From Jannaschia rubra (GTDB taxonomy: Bacteria; Pseudomonadota; Alphaproteobacteria; Rhodobacterales; Rhodobacteraceae): 64,000 nucleotides of DNA. This document shows positions 46,090 through 55,183 of the stretch, piece after piece. How positions within the stretch are numbered: the stretch's first letter is position 1; every line of letters starts with the position of its first letter. The stretch spans positions 248,001 to 312,000 of the forward strand of contig NZ_CXPG01000021.1 in NCBI RefSeq assembly GCF_001403735.1, given 5' to 3'. Made by a program: the position numbers and the translations under genes. A model generated the notes under the pieces. The model had not been told where the DNA came from. It searched no databases and saw only the letters and a program-made list of their open reading frames with translations.

Positions 46090-46109
46090 CAGACGGTTAT
46101 GTCCCGAAG

Positions 46110-47369
46110 TTAAACCTTGCCCAAGACAAGCGAGGCGTTTGTGCCACCGAACCCGAAGGAGTTCGACAGCGCCACGTCGATCTTGCGCTTCTCGGCCACT
46201 TTCGGCGCAAGCGACAGGCGCGGCTCGACCGCCGGGGTGTCGAGGTTCAGCGTCGGCGGCGCGATCTGATCGCGCATCGCCAGGATGCAGAAGATCGCCT
46301 CCACCGCGCCCGCGGCCCCCAGAAGGTGCCCGATGGCCGACTTGGTCGACGACATCGTGGCGCTGGCCGCCGCGTCCCCCAGCATCCGCTCCACCGCGCC
46401 CAGCTCGATGGTGTCGGCCATGGTGCTGGTGCCGTGGGCGTTGATGTAATCCACGTCGCGCGGCGCGAGCCCCGCCCACTTCAGCGCGGCGCGCATCGAC
46501 CGCTCGGCCCCGTCGCCGTCCTCGCTCGGCGCGGTGATGTGATAGGCGTCGCCCGACATGCCGTAGCCCAGCACCTCCGCATAGATCTTCGCACCCCGCG
46601 CCTTGGCGTGCTCGTATTCCTCCAGCACGACGACGCCCGCGCCCTCGCCCATGACGAAGCCGTCGCGATCCTCCGAATAGGGGCGGCTGGCCTTGGTCGG
46701 CTCATCGCCCCACTTCGTTGACAAAGCCTTGCAAGCGTTGAAACCGGCTATACCGATCTCGCAGATCGGGCTTTCCGCCCCGCCCGCGACCATGACGTCC
46801 GCATCGCCCAGCGCGATCAGGCGCGATGCGTCGCCGATGGCATGGGCGCCGGTGGAACAGGCGGTGACGACGGAATGGTTAGGACCTTTGAAACCATATC
46901 GAATGCTTACCTGTCCGCTCACAAGGTTGATAAGGGCTGAAGGAATGAAGAAGGGCGACACCCGCCGCGGTCCCCGCTCCTTGAGCAGGACGGCCGTATC
47001 CGCGATGGTCTCCAGCCCGCCGATGCCCGATCCGATCATCACCCCGGTCCGCAGCTTGCCCTCCTCGCCCGGGGTCCAGCCGGAATCCTCCACCGCCTGC
47101 TGCGCGGCGGCCATGCCGTAAAGGATGAAATCGTCGACCTTGCGCTGCTCCTTCGGCTCCATCCAGTCGTCGGGGTTGAAGGTGCCATCGCTGCCATCGC
47201 CGCGCGGAATCTCGCAGGCATAGGTAGTGGCCAGGTGGCTCGCGTCGAAGCGGGTGATCGTGCCCGCGCCCGATTGCCCGTCGATCAGGCGGCGCCACGT
47301 CTCCTCCACGCCGCAGGCCAGCGGCGTCACCATTCCCAAACCCGTCACGACGACACGGCGCAATTCCAT
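46110..47369 (-). CDS. fabF: Beta-ketoacyl-ACP synthase II
   Basis: This condensing enzyme of fatty acid elongation is 419 aa. The active-site Cys171 is in VVTACSTGAHA, with the catalytic histidines in NAHGTST and the STKSAIGHLLGAAG segment, and the C-terminal SFGFGGTNAS. The ATG at 47369 follows GGAGG. Two stretches use unusually AT-rich codons (see findings). acpP, its usual neighbour, is 8 kb away on the other strand. Confidence 0.96.
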   Translation of the reverse strand: MELRRVVVTGLGMVTPLACGVEETWRRLIDGQSGAGTITRFDASHLATTYACEIPRGDGSDGTFNPDDWMEPKEQRKVDDFILYGMAAAQQAVEDSGWTPGEEGKLRTGVMIGSGIGGLETIADTAVLLKERGPRRVSPFFIPSALINLVSGQVSIRYGFKGPNHSVVTACSTGAHAIGDASRLIALGDADVMVAGGAESPICEIGIAGFNACKALSTKWGDEPTKASRPYSEDRDGFVMGEGAGVVVLEEYEHAKARGAKIYAEVLGYGMSGDAYHITAPSEDGDGAERSMRAALKWAGLAPRDVDYINAHGTSTMADTIELGAVERMLGDAAASATMSSTKSAIGHLLGAAGAVEAIFCILAMRDQIAPPTLNLDTPAVEPRLSLAPKVAEKRKIDVALSNSFGFGGTNASLVLGKV

Positions 47370-47437
47370 AAACCCGACCTCCAAGCCTTTGGCGCCTGAT
47401 ACACGCGCCTCGCCCGCCCCTCAAGGCAGACCCCCGT

Positions 47438-48214
47438 TCAGCGGCCCCGGAAGTCCGCGGGCCGCTTCTCCAGAAAGGCCATGACCCCCTCCTTGAAGTC
47501 GCGCGAATGCCCCGCCTCGCCCTGCAGCTTCGCCTCCAGCGTCAGTTGCTCGGCCAGACCGTTCTGGTAACTCTGCCGGATCGCCTTCTTCACATGGCCA
47601 TAGGCCAGCGACGGCCCCCGCGCCAGATGCCGCGCCCGGCCGCGCCAATGGTCGGCGAAGTCCTCGTCGGGCACCGCTTCCCAGATCATGCCCCAGTCGG
47701 CGGCCTGCCGCGCGCTTACCGGCTCGGCGAACAGCGCGGCCCCCATCGCGCGCGCCATCCCCACCTGACGCGGCAGCCAATAGGTGCCGCCCGCGTCGGG
47801 GATCAGCCCGATCCGCGTGAAGGCCTGAAGGAACACGGCCGACTCGGTCGCGATCACCACGTCGCAGGCCAGTGCCAGGTTCGCCCCCGCACCCGCCGCG
47901 GCGCCGTTGACGGCGGCGACGGTGGGGATGGTGCAGTCGAAGATGGACATCAGCATCGGCTCGTATTCGTCGCGCAGCACCCGCTCCAGGTCCATCGAAT
48001 CGAGGTTCGCGCCGTCCCCCAGATCCTGCCCCGAACAGAACGCCCGCCCCGCCCCGGTCAGCACCAGCGCGCGGGCCGACCCTTCGGCGGCGCGCACCGC
48101 ATGCAGGATCTCGGCGCGCATCTGCGTCGACAGCGCGTTCATCACGTCGGGCCGTGACAGGGTCAGGACGGCGGTGCCGTCCTCCTCCTCCAGGGTGATC
48201 GTCTGGTAGTTCAT
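47438..48214 (-). CDS. Enoyl-CoA hydratase/isomerase (PaaG-like)
   Basis: This crotonase-fold enzyme (258 aa) has the oxyanion-hole segments GAGRAFCSGQDLGDG and AAVNGAAAGAGANLALACD, and DAGGTYWLPRQVG. The SGQDL pattern and IPDAGGT resemble PaaG, the ring-opening isomerase of phenylacetate breakdown. No other paa genes are present, so the substrate is uncertain. Confidence 0.88.
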   Translation of the reverse strand: MNYQTITLEEEDGTAVLTLSRPDVMNALSTQMRAEILHAVRAAEGSARALVLTGAGRAFCSGQDLGDGANLDSMDLERVLRDEYEPMLMSIFDCTIPTVAAVNGAAAGAGANLALACDVVIATESAVFLQAFTRIGLIPDAGGTYWLPRQVGMARAMGAALFAEPVSARQAADWGMIWEAVPDEDFADHWRGRARHLARGPSLAYGHVKKAIRQSYQNGLAEQLTLEAKLQGEAGHSRDFKEGVMAFLEKRPADFRGR

Positions 48215-48292
48215 GTGGTCCTCCGCATCGGTCGGGCGGACCCTAGCACGGGGCGACGCGCGCGAAAGGCGGACATCGCGGCACGCACGCCG

Positions 48293-48754
48293 TCAATCGT
48301 CGAGCAGTTCCCGCAGCCGCGCTTCCTCCGCCGGGTCGAGCGCCGCCTCGGGCGGCCTGCGCTGGCGCGTGACCGCCGCGGCGGCGACCCCCCCGCCGAT
48401 CAGGATCAGCAGAATCGGCGCCCCCCAAAGGATCAGGTTCGACCCGTCCGCGCGCGGCGTCAGCAGGACGTATTCCCCATAGCGCGACACCAGATAGTCG
48501 ATGATCTGCGCGTCGCTGTCGCCCGCGACCAGCCGTTCGCGCACCACGATCCGCAACTCCCGCGCCAGGTCGGCATTGCTCTCGTCGATGGATTCGTTCC
48601 GGCAGACCAGACAGCGCAGCCCCTTCGACAGGTCGCGCGCCCGCGCTTCCAGCGCCGGATCGGCCAGCACCTCGTCGGGCTGCACGGCCAGCGCGGGGCT
48701 CCCCATGGCCAGCACGGCCGCCAAGGCCAGCAGGGCACGCCGGAGCGCGGTCAC
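48293..48754 (-). CDS. ccmH: Cytochrome c maturation protein CcmH (Ccl2)
   Basis: This 153-aa thioredox protein reduces the apocytochrome c haem-binding cysteines. It has a signal peptide (1-23), the LRCLVCRNE motif with Cys48 and Cys51, and one C-terminal membrane helix (about 108-127). It overlaps ccmF by 4 bp and is translated with it. Confidence 0.94.
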   Translation of the reverse strand: MTALRRALLALAAVLAMGSPALAVQPDEVLADPALEARARDLSKGLRCLVCRNESIDESNADLARELRIVVRERLVAGDSDAQIIDYLVSRYGEYVLLTPRADGSNLILWGAPILLILIGGGVAAAAVTRQRRPPEAALDPAEEARLRELLDD

Positions 48755-50706
48755 TCCGCCGGCACCTTGCGCGCGCCCGCCGCGACGCGGTAGCGGCGGT
48801 CGCCCAGCGACAGAAGGCCGCCCAGCGCCATGATGATCGCCCCGCCCCAGATCCAGTTGGCGAAAGGCTTGATATAGAGCCGCACCGCCCAGCCCCCGCC
48901 GGCCTGCGGGTCGCCGATGACGACATAGATGTCGCGGGTGAACCCGCTGTCGATCCCGGCTTCGGTCGTGGGCATCCGCGCGACGGGATAGACGCGCTTT
49001 TCGGGGTGCAGCGTCCCAAGCTCCCGCCCGTCGTCGAAGATGGCGAAGTCGCCCCGCGTGGCGACGTAGTTCGGGCCCTGAACGCGGTTCACCCCCGTCA
49101 GCACCACCTCATAGCGGCCTTCGGACAGGCGGTCGCCGACTTGCAGGACCTCGATCGCCTCGCGCTGCCAGGCGGTCAGCGCGGCGACGCCGAAGATGGT
49201 GATGCCCAAGCCCCCATGCGCCAGCGCCTTGCCCCAGTCGGCCCCCGGCAGGCGCGTCACGCGGCCCAGCCGGTCCGACCAGCGGCCCCGCCCCGTGCGC
49301 GTCATCAGGTCGACCGCCGCGCCCGCGACCAGCCAGACGCCCAGCGCGGCCCCAAGCGGCCCACCCAGCGACTGGCCGGTGTCCATCGCCCAGACCAGCC
49401 CCGCGACGGCCAGCGCCAGCACCGCGACCGGCAGCATGGGCCGCAGCGCCTTTGCCCGCCCCCGCTTCCACGGCAGGATCGACCCCAGCGGCAGGATAAT
49501 GCCCAGCGCGATGACGAAGGGCGTGAAGGCCGCGTTGAAGAACGGCGGCCCGACCGACAGGGTGCGCCCGAAGGCCATCTCGGCCACCAGCGGCCAGATC
49601 GTGCCCACGAAGACGACGAAGGCCGAGACCGCCAGCAGCAGGTTGTTCACCACCAGCGCCGATTCGCGACTGACCACGCCGAAGACGCCCCGCGCCTGCA
49701 ACACCGGCGCCCGCAGCGCATAGAGCACCAGCGCGCCGCCGGTGAAGATGCCGAGGATCAGCAGGATGAAGACCCCCCGCTCCGGATCGTTGGCGAAGGC
49801 GTGGACCGAGGTGAGCACCCCCGAGCGCACGATGAACGTCCCGATGAGGGAAAATCCGAAGGCGAGGATGGCCAGCAGGATGGTCCAGGCCTTCAACGCC
49901 TCGCGCTTCTCGACCACGATGGCGGAATGGAGGAGCGCCGTGGCGATCAGCCAGGGCATGAAGCTCGCGTTCTCGACCGGGTCCCAGAACCAGAACCCGC
50001 CCCAGCCGAGTTCGTAATAGGCCCACCAGGAGCCCAACGCGATGCCGATGGTCAGGAACAGCCAGGCGGCCAGCGTCCAGGGCCGGACCCAGCGGCCCCA
50101 GGCGGCATCCACACGCCCCTCGATCAGGGCGGCGACGGCGAAGCTGAACGCCATGCTGAGACCGACATAGCCGAGGTAGAGGAACGGCGGGTGGAACGCC
50201 AATCCGGGATCCTGCAACAGGGGGTTCAGATCCTCGCCGTTGAAGGGCGGAAGGGCCATCCGCTCGAACGGGTTGGAGGTGAACAGGATGAAGGCGTAAA
50301 ATGCCACGCCGACGCTTGCCTGTACGGCGAGGACGCGCGCCTTGAGGCTGGGACGAAGCTGCCCCCCGAACCAGGCCGCCGCCGCGCCGAACAGCGCGAG
50401 GATCAGCACCCAGAGCAGGAGCGAGCCCTCGTGGTTCCCCCAGACGCCCGCGATCTTGTAGAGCATCGGCTTGTCGGTATGCGAATTGGCCACCACCAAC
50501 CGCACCGAGAAGTCAGAGGTGACGAAGGCAACCGTCAGCGCGGCGAAGCTGAACGCCACCAGAAGGGCCTGAAGCGTGGCGGCGGGAGCGGCGACGGCGG
50601 TCCAGCCGGACCATCCCTTCCACGCCCCGATCATCGGCACGATCATCTGGACGATTGCGACCGCGAAGGCGGTGATGAGGGTGAAGTGGCCAAGCTCTGC
50701 GATCAT
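48751..50706 (-). CDS. ccmF: Haem lyase subunit CcmF (Ccl1)
   Basis: This multi-spanning haem lyase (651 aa) attaches haem to cytochrome c with CcmH. The WWD-type signature region is [20 protein letters not shown], and many hydrophobic helices cover the length. ccmE, usually directly upstream, is instead at 56403 on the other strand. Confidence 0.95.
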   Translation of the reverse strand: MIAELGHFTLITAFAVAIVQMIVPMIGAWKGWSGWTAVAAPAATLQALLVAFSFAALTVAFVTSDFSVRLVVANSHTDKPMLYKIAGVWGNHEGSLLLWVLILALFGAAAAWFGGQLRPSLKARVLAVQASVGVAFYAFILFTSNPFERMALPPFNGEDLNPLLQDPGLAFHPPFLYLGYVGLSMAFSFAVAALIEGRVDAAWGRWVRPWTLAAWLFLTIGIALGSWWAYYELGWGGFWFWDPVENASFMPWLIATALLHSAIVVEKREALKAWTILLAILAFGFSLIGTFIVRSGVLTSVHAFANDPERGVFILLILGIFTGGALVLYALRAPVLQARGVFGVVSRESALVVNNLLLAVSAFVVFVGTIWPLVAEMAFGRTLSVGPPFFNAAFTPFVIALGIILPLGSILPWKRGRAKALRPMLPVAVLALAVAGLVWAMDTGQSLGGPLGAALGVWLVAGAAVDLMTRTGRGRWSDRLGRVTRLPGADWGKALAHGGLGITIFGVAALTAWQREAIEVLQVGDRLSEGRYEVVLTGVNRVQGPNYVATRGDFAIFDDGRELGTLHPEKRVYPVARMPTTEAGIDSGFTRDIYVVIGDPQAGGGWAVRLYIKPFANWIWGGAIIMALGGLLSLGDRRYRVAAGARKVPAE

Positions 50707-50779
50707 GGCCCCTGTCTATGCGTTCCGCGCGCCGCCGCCAATGGGGGGCGACGCGCGGTCGCGGGTGCGTGAACGCCGC

Positions 50780-51289
50780 TCAGCCCTGCGCGCCCTTCCA
50801 GTCGCGCAGCGCGGGGTTGTCGAGGTCGGCACCGCCGTCGGCGGGCGCAATCCAGGCGGAATGGACGGGGGCGGGCCGCGCGATCACCTTGGGCGGACGG
50901 CGGACGTAGTGCAGCTCCCGCGCGCCGAAATAGAACCCCACGATGGCGCCCAGCAGCCACCAGAGGGGGTCGGGGACATAGCCCAGCCCCTCCATCCGCG
51001 CCGCGAACCCCACAGGCTCCGCCATGGCATAGACGAACAGGCCCATGGTCCCCAGCGCCAGCATCGGACGCGGCAGGCGGTTGAGCCCGTCGACGCAACG
51101 GTCGAACAGGCCCCGCCGGTCCAGCGCGAACTCGTCGCCCAGCTGCTCCAGCGCGGCCTGCCGCCCCTCATGGTCCAGCCGCTGCCCCTCCGTCGCGTCG
51201 GGGCGCAGCGCCTGCGTCAGCCCCAGCGCGGCGCGGCCCAGCGTCTCGACCGCGCCCGATCCGGCGACCAGCCCCCCGATCATGCCCAT
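50780..51289 (-). CDS. GTA holin (3TM holin family)
   Basis: This 169-aa protein matches the GTA-release holin family. Hydrophobic helices lie at about 73-93 (MLALGTMGLFVYAMAEPVGF) and about 107-128 (WWLLGAIVGFYFGARELHY), with an amphipathic N-terminal helix and a basic, proline-rich tail. It overlaps the endolysin gene by 10 bp. The holin lets the endolysin reach the wall so producing cells lyse. Start ATG 51289; a second ATG is two codons on. Confidence 0.88.
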   Translation of the reverse strand: MGMIGGLVAGSGAVETLGRAALGLTQALRPDATEGQRLDHEGRQAALEQLGDEFALDRRGLFDRCVDGLNRLPRPMLALGTMGLFVYAMAEPVGFAARMEGLGYVPDPLWWLLGAIVGFYFGARELHYVRRPPKVIARPAPVHSAWIAPADGGADLDNPALRDWKGAQG

Positions 51290-51891
51290 GATGCGACCCT
51301 TTCGCGGTGCTGCGCGTCGGTCAGGCGATAGCGGGTCGAGACGAACTCCTCCGCCCGCAGGATCCAGCCGCCCTTGCCCCCGTCGCGCCGCCGCACGTAT
51401 TTGCGCGACGACGGCCGCCGGTCGGCCAGCGCATAGTACCAGTTGCGCCGCGCGATGCCGTAGGCGTCGGCCAGATGGTTGGGCGCCGCCGCATGGGCCG
51501 CGCGGGCGGCTGCGATGGTCTGCGACCCGATCCGCCCGTCCACGGCCACCACCTGCCCCATCTGCCCCAGCAGGCGTTGCAGGATGCGGATGGCGTTGGC
51601 CCCCGCGTTGACCTGCATGTCGAAGACCTGCGGCTGCAGGGCCTCCGGCAGGGCGCCGATCTTCGGCCGGTCGAAGTAGTGCTCGACGAAGATGTCCACG
51701 GCCTTGGCGCGGGGCAGCGCCCGCACGTCGGCCGCATCGACGTCGCCGTCGCGGTCCAGGTCCAGACCCAGGGCGCGCATCGTGTGCACGGTGACCCCAT
51801 GGTTCGTGGCCCCGCCCGGATCGTCCGGGTCGTTCACGTAACCGCCCTCGCGGGCGACGATTTCTTCTGCGATGGCGCGAACCGACAGCAT
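51280..51891 (-). CDS. GTA endolysin, glycoside hydrolase 108 family
   Basis: This 203-aa muramidase carries the GH108 signature EGGYVNDPDDPGGATNHGVT, with catalytic Glu15 and a C-terminal peptidoglycan-binding-like region. Residues 44-55 form a canonical EF-hand loop (DLDRDGDVDAAD). Paired with the holin, it forms the lysis cassette for GTA release. No signal peptide is present, so it depends on the holin. Confidence 0.92.
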   Translation of the reverse strand: MLSVRAIAEEIVAREGGYVNDPDDPGGATNHGVTVHTMRALGLDLDRDGDVDAADVRALPRAKAVDIFVEHYFDRPKIGALPEALQPQVFDMQVNAGANAIRILQRLLGQMGQVVAVDGRIGSQTIAAARAAHAAAPNHLADAYGIARRNWYYALADRRPSSRKYVRRRDGGKGGWILRAEEFVSTRYRLTDAQHRERVASWA

Positions 51892-51946
51892 GGCCCGACC
51901 CTCCCATGCTCAAGTTTCCCGAAGCACGGAACCTCAGGTCGAGCGG

Positions 51947-53161
51947 TTAACGATCCGTTACCGCATCGCTCCGAACGGCGGTCAGCGCGACGTCGACGGT
52001 GACGCCGAAGCCCACGCTCGATTCGTCGGGATAGGTCTCGCCCATGCCGAAGTCGCGCCGGTCGAGCATCACCTGGCCCGCCATCACTGCCCGGTCCCCC
52101 TCCAGGTCGAGCGTGAAGGGCATCACCAGCGGGATCGTCACCCCCCGCAGGTCGAGCGTGCCGTCCGCGACATAGCCCTCCCCCTCCGCCCGGATCGCCG
52201 CGTCGAAGGTGGCGGTCGGAAAGGCCTCCGACGACAGGAAATCGGCCGAGGTGGCTTGCGTCGATACCGACCCGAGCGTCAGCGACCCCGTGGCCACCGA
52301 CACCTCCACGGTGCCGTTGGTGCCGTCGGTCAGCGGCGTCTCATCGAAGTCGATGGCCGCCTGCCAGTCGGCGAAGGAGCCCGTCACCGCGCTGCCCATC
52401 TGCGTGACCGAGATGGACAGGGTGCCCTCCTCCACCGTCCAGTTCGACGCGCCCCCGACCGCCGTCGATCCGGCCGGCGCCGCGGTGCCCTCGGGTGGCG
52501 TCAGCGCCAGCCCGACGCCCAGCGCGATGGCCCAGACCGTGCCCGCCACCGCCACGGGCAGGACGTGCGGCCGCGCGGCGGACAGGGTCTCGGGTTCCGC
52601 CCCGCTCCACATCCGGGCGAAGGTCTTGTCGCGGTCGATGACGATGTGCTTCAGCGTTCCCGCGATGTGCAAGAGCAGCGACACGACCAGCACGCGCACG
52701 AAGATGACGTGCAGGATGCCCAGCCGTTCCGACAGCACGGGGTCCTTCGGCAGGTCCGGCAGCACGCCGTACGGCCACCAGATAGGCGCGAACCCCTGCG
52801 ACGTCGCGTGATGCGCCCAGCCCAGCAGCGGCACCAGCACCAGCGAGCCATAGAGCAGCCAGTGCACCGCCGCCGCCGCGAACCCCTCGATCCCGCCGTG
52901 CAGAGGCTTCGGCCGGGGTTGCGACACGGCCCAGACGATCCGCGCCAGCGCGACGAGGAAGATCGTGACGCCCACCGTCTTGTGGAAGCTGAACAGGAAT
53001 GCCTTGCGCGACAGCTCCGCGTCGCTGGCATAGGGCGCGTCGCTGGCCAGCTTGCCCAGCACCAGCGCCGTCAGGATCAGCACCGCGATGGACCAGTGGA
53101 ACGCGCGCTCCACCCAGCCATAGGTCGCTTCGGTGTTGGTGGCTTCGGTGCGGCGGATCAT
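51947..53161 (-). CDS. Cytochrome b561-YceI fusion protein
   Basis: This 404-aa fusion has an N-terminal cytochrome b561 domain (about 10-180, four helices, haem histidines in ERAFHWSIAV, FHKTVG, HWLLYG and LHIAGTLKH). A further helix (about 200-220) leads to a periplasmic YceI-like lipocalin domain (about 235-395, starting NWTVEEGTLSISVTQMG). It may link membrane electron transfer to a quinone- or isoprenoid-binding domain. Confidence 0.92.
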   Translation of the reverse strand: MIRRTEATNTEATYGWVERAFHWSIAVLILTALVLGKLASDAPYASDAELSRKAFLFSFHKTVGVTIFLVALARIVWAVSQPRPKPLHGGIEGFAAAAVHWLLYGSLVLVPLLGWAHHATSQGFAPIWWPYGVLPDLPKDPVLSERLGILHVIFVRVLVVSLLLHIAGTLKHIVIDRDKTFARMWSGAEPETLSAARPHVLPVAVAGTVWAIALGVGLALTPPEGTAAPAGSTAVGGASNWTVEEGTLSISVTQMGSAVTGSFADWQAAIDFDETPLTDGTNGTVEVSVATGSLTLGSVSTQATSADFLSSEAFPTATFDAAIRAEGEGYVADGTLDLRGVTIPLVMPFTLDLEGDRAVMAGQVMLDRRDFGMGETYPDESSVGFGVTVDVALTAVRSDAVTDR

Positions 53162-53270
53162 CGGGGCCTCCGGTCGGCAGGGTGTTCGCGCGCCACCCTA
53201 CACCCCGTCGCGCCCTGCCGGAAACCTTCGGCTTCGCACAGCATCCGTGCGCCATTCGCAGCCCCCGCCC

Positions 53271-53299
53271 TTGAGCGGCCCCCTCCGGCCAGCTAGACC
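53271..53299 (+). promoter_or_regulatory. Candidate promoter of fabD
   Basis: TTGAGC (53271-53276) and TAGACC (53294-53299) are separated by 17 bp and end 26 bp before the fabD ATG. Inferred from consensus similarity only. Confidence 0.4.
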
Positions 53300-53325
53300 C
53301 CTTGGGACGCAATCGGGAGAGCACC

Positions 53326-54273
53326 ATGACGCGAGCCTTCGTCTTTCCGGGCCAGGGTGCCCAGACCATCGGCATGGGACGCGACCTCGCCCAGGCCTAT
53401 CCCGCCGCGCAGGCCGTCTTCGACGAGGTCGATGCGGCCCTGGGCGAGAAGCTGTCGACGCTGATCTGGGAGGGCGACATCGACACGCTGACCTTGACGG
53501 CGAACGCGCAGCCCGCGCTGATGGCCACCTCCGTCGCCGCGCTGCGCGCGCTGGGGGCGGAGGGAATCACCGTGGCGGACCATGCCGCCTATGTCGCGGG
53601 TCATTCGCTCGGCGAATACAGCGCACTCGTGGCCGCAGGATCGCTGGCGCTGGCCGATGCGGCGCGGCTTTTGCGGATCAGGGGGCAGGCGATGCAATAC
53701 GCCGTGCCGACCGGCGTGGGCGCAATGGCGGCGCTGCTGGGTCTCGACCTCGACGCCGCGCGCAAGGTCGCGCGGGAGGCCGCGCAGGGCCAGGTCTGCG
53801 AGGCGGCCAACGACAACGACCCCGCGCAGGTCGTCGTCTCGGGCCACCGGGAGGCGGTGGAACGCGCCATCGAGATCGCGAAGGACCACGGCGCCAAGCG
53901 CGCCATCCTGCTGCCGGTCTCGGCACCCTTCCACTGCAAGCTGATGGCCCCCGCCGCGCGCGTCATGGCCCAGGCGCTCGACGACGTGGACATCGCGGCG
54001 CCCGTCGTCCCGCTGATCGCGAACGTCACCGCAAGCGCGACGAGCGACCCGACCTACATCCGCTCGCTCCTGGTCGAGCAGGTCACCCGATCCGTCCGCT
54101 GGCGCGAGAGCGTGGCGCGCATGGCGGCGCTGGGCGTGACCGAAGTCTGGGAGATCGGGGCCGGCAAGGCGCTGTCTGGCATGGTCAGACGCATCGACAA
54201 GGATCTGGCGACGCTCCAGATCGGTACTTCCCAGGATGTTTCGCATGCGAAACATTCAATTGAATCCACTTGA
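53326..54273 (+). CDS. fabD: Malonyl-CoA:ACP transacylase
   Basis: The enzyme loads malonyl groups onto acyl carrier protein (315 aa). The motif FPGQGAQ is at the N-terminus and the nucleophile is in AGHSLGEYSAL. The last codons (DVSHAKHS) are written over a perfect 20-bp palindrome, so the C-terminus is partly dictated by a DNA site. The ATG at 53326 follows GGGAGA. Confidence 0.95.
   Translation: MTRAFVFPGQGAQTIGMGRDLAQAYPAAQAVFDEVDAALGEKLSTLIWEGDIDTLTLTANAQPALMATSVAALRALGAEGITVADHAAYVAGHSLGEYSALVAAGSLALADAARLLRIRGQAMQYAVPTGVGAMAALLGLDLDAARKVAREAAQGQVCEAANDNDPAQVVVSGHREAVERAIEIAKDHGAKRAILLPVSAPFHCKLMAPAARVMAQALDDVDIAAPVVPLIANVTASATSDPTYIRSLLVEQVTRSVRWRESVARMAALGVTEVWEIGAGKALSGMVRRIDKDLATLQIGTSQDVSHAKHSIEST
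54236..54255. promoter_or_regulatory. Perfect 20-bp palindrome inside the fabD 3' end
   Basis: ATGTTTCGCATGCGAAACAT lies 32 bp upstream of fabG and matches the palindrome after gap2 at all but one central base. Its conservation despite lying in coding sequence argues for a function, either as a protein-binding site or an RNA hairpin in the fabD-fabG message. Confidence 0.6.
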
Positions 54274-54287
54274 AGAAAGGCCCGTAG

Positions 54288-55025
54288 ATGTTTGATCTGA
54301 CAGGAAAAGCCGCGCTCGTTACCGGGGCATCGGGTGGCATCGGCGCCCATATCGCCCGCGCGCTCCACGCGCAGGGGGCGACCGTCGGCCTGTCAGGCAC
54401 GCGCCGTGACCCGCTCGACGCGCTGGCGGCCGAGCTGGGCGAGCGGGCGCATGTCCTGCCCTGCGACCTGTCGGACGCGGAGGCCGTGGCCGCGCTGCCG
54501 GACCAAGCGGTCGAGGCGATGGGGTCGGTCGACATCCTCGTCAACAACGCCGGCATCAACCGGGACGGCCTGTTCATGCGGATGTCCGACGAGGACTGGG
54601 CCGAGGTGATCAACGTCAACCTGACCAGCACCTTCCGCCTGACGCGCGGCGTGCTGCGCGGCATGATCAAGGCCCGCTGGGGCCGCATCATCAACGTGGG
54701 TTCCGTCGTGGGGACGAAGGGCAACCCCGGTCAGGCGAATTACGCCGCGACCAAGGCGGGGGTCGTGGGCATGGGCAAGTCGCTTGCCTATGAGGTCGCG
54801 ACGCGCAACATCACGGTCAACGCGGTGGCTCCGGGCTTCATCGTCACGCCGATGACGGACCGGATGACCGACGATCAGAAGGACCGCATCAACGCGCTGA
54901 TTCCCGCCGGTCGCATGGGCGCACCCGACGAAGTCGCGGCGGCCGTCGTCTTTCTTGCCTCGCCCGAAGCGGCCTATTGCACCGGTGCGACGATCCATGT
55001 GAACGGCGGGATGGTGATGTCCTGA
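54288..55025 (+). CDS. fabG: 3-oxoacyl-ACP reductase
   Basis: This NADPH-dependent SDR reduces 3-oxoacyl-ACP (245 aa). The motifs are TGASGGIGA, NNAGINRDGLFMRM and YAATKAG, all classical for FabG. It starts 14 bp after fabD, behind AAGAAAGG. Confidence 0.96.
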   Translation: MFDLTGKAALVTGASGGIGAHIARALHAQGATVGLSGTRRDPLDALAAELGERAHVLPCDLSDAEAVAALPDQAVEAMGSVDILVNNAGINRDGLFMRMSDEDWAEVINVNLTSTFRLTRGVLRGMIKARWGRIINVGSVVGTKGNPGQANYAATKAGVVGMGKSLAYEVATRNITVNAVAPGFIVTPMTDRMTDDQKDRINALIPAGRMGAPDEVAAAVVFLASPEAAYCTGATIHVNGGMVMS

Positions 55026-55043
55026 AGGGCCGCCACAAACGAT

Positions 55044-55071
55044 TTGCCATCGCGTCCCCCCATGATAAAGG
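55044..55071 (+). promoter_or_regulatory. Candidate acpP promoter
   Basis: TTGCCA and TAAAGG are 16 bp apart in the 158-bp fabG-acpP gap. A later stem GCCCGG/CCGGGC (55151-55164) and CCGGGG/CCCCGG (55085-55101) would form leader hairpins on an acpP transcript. Modest evidence. Confidence 0.3.
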
Positions 55072-55183
55072 GAGCGCACAATTTCCGGGGGCGATCCCCG
55101 GGCCCGATATTGACGGGCGGCCCGGCATGGGGTCAAGGTCATGCTGACAAGCCCGGAACCGGGCATCGAGATGAGGTAGAACC

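Noticed and set aside
46719-46754. TTGACA followed by TATACC on the plus strand inside fabF
   Set aside because: Spacing is about 25 bp, and the site lies antisense within coding sequence. It is better explained by the AT-rich codon patch.
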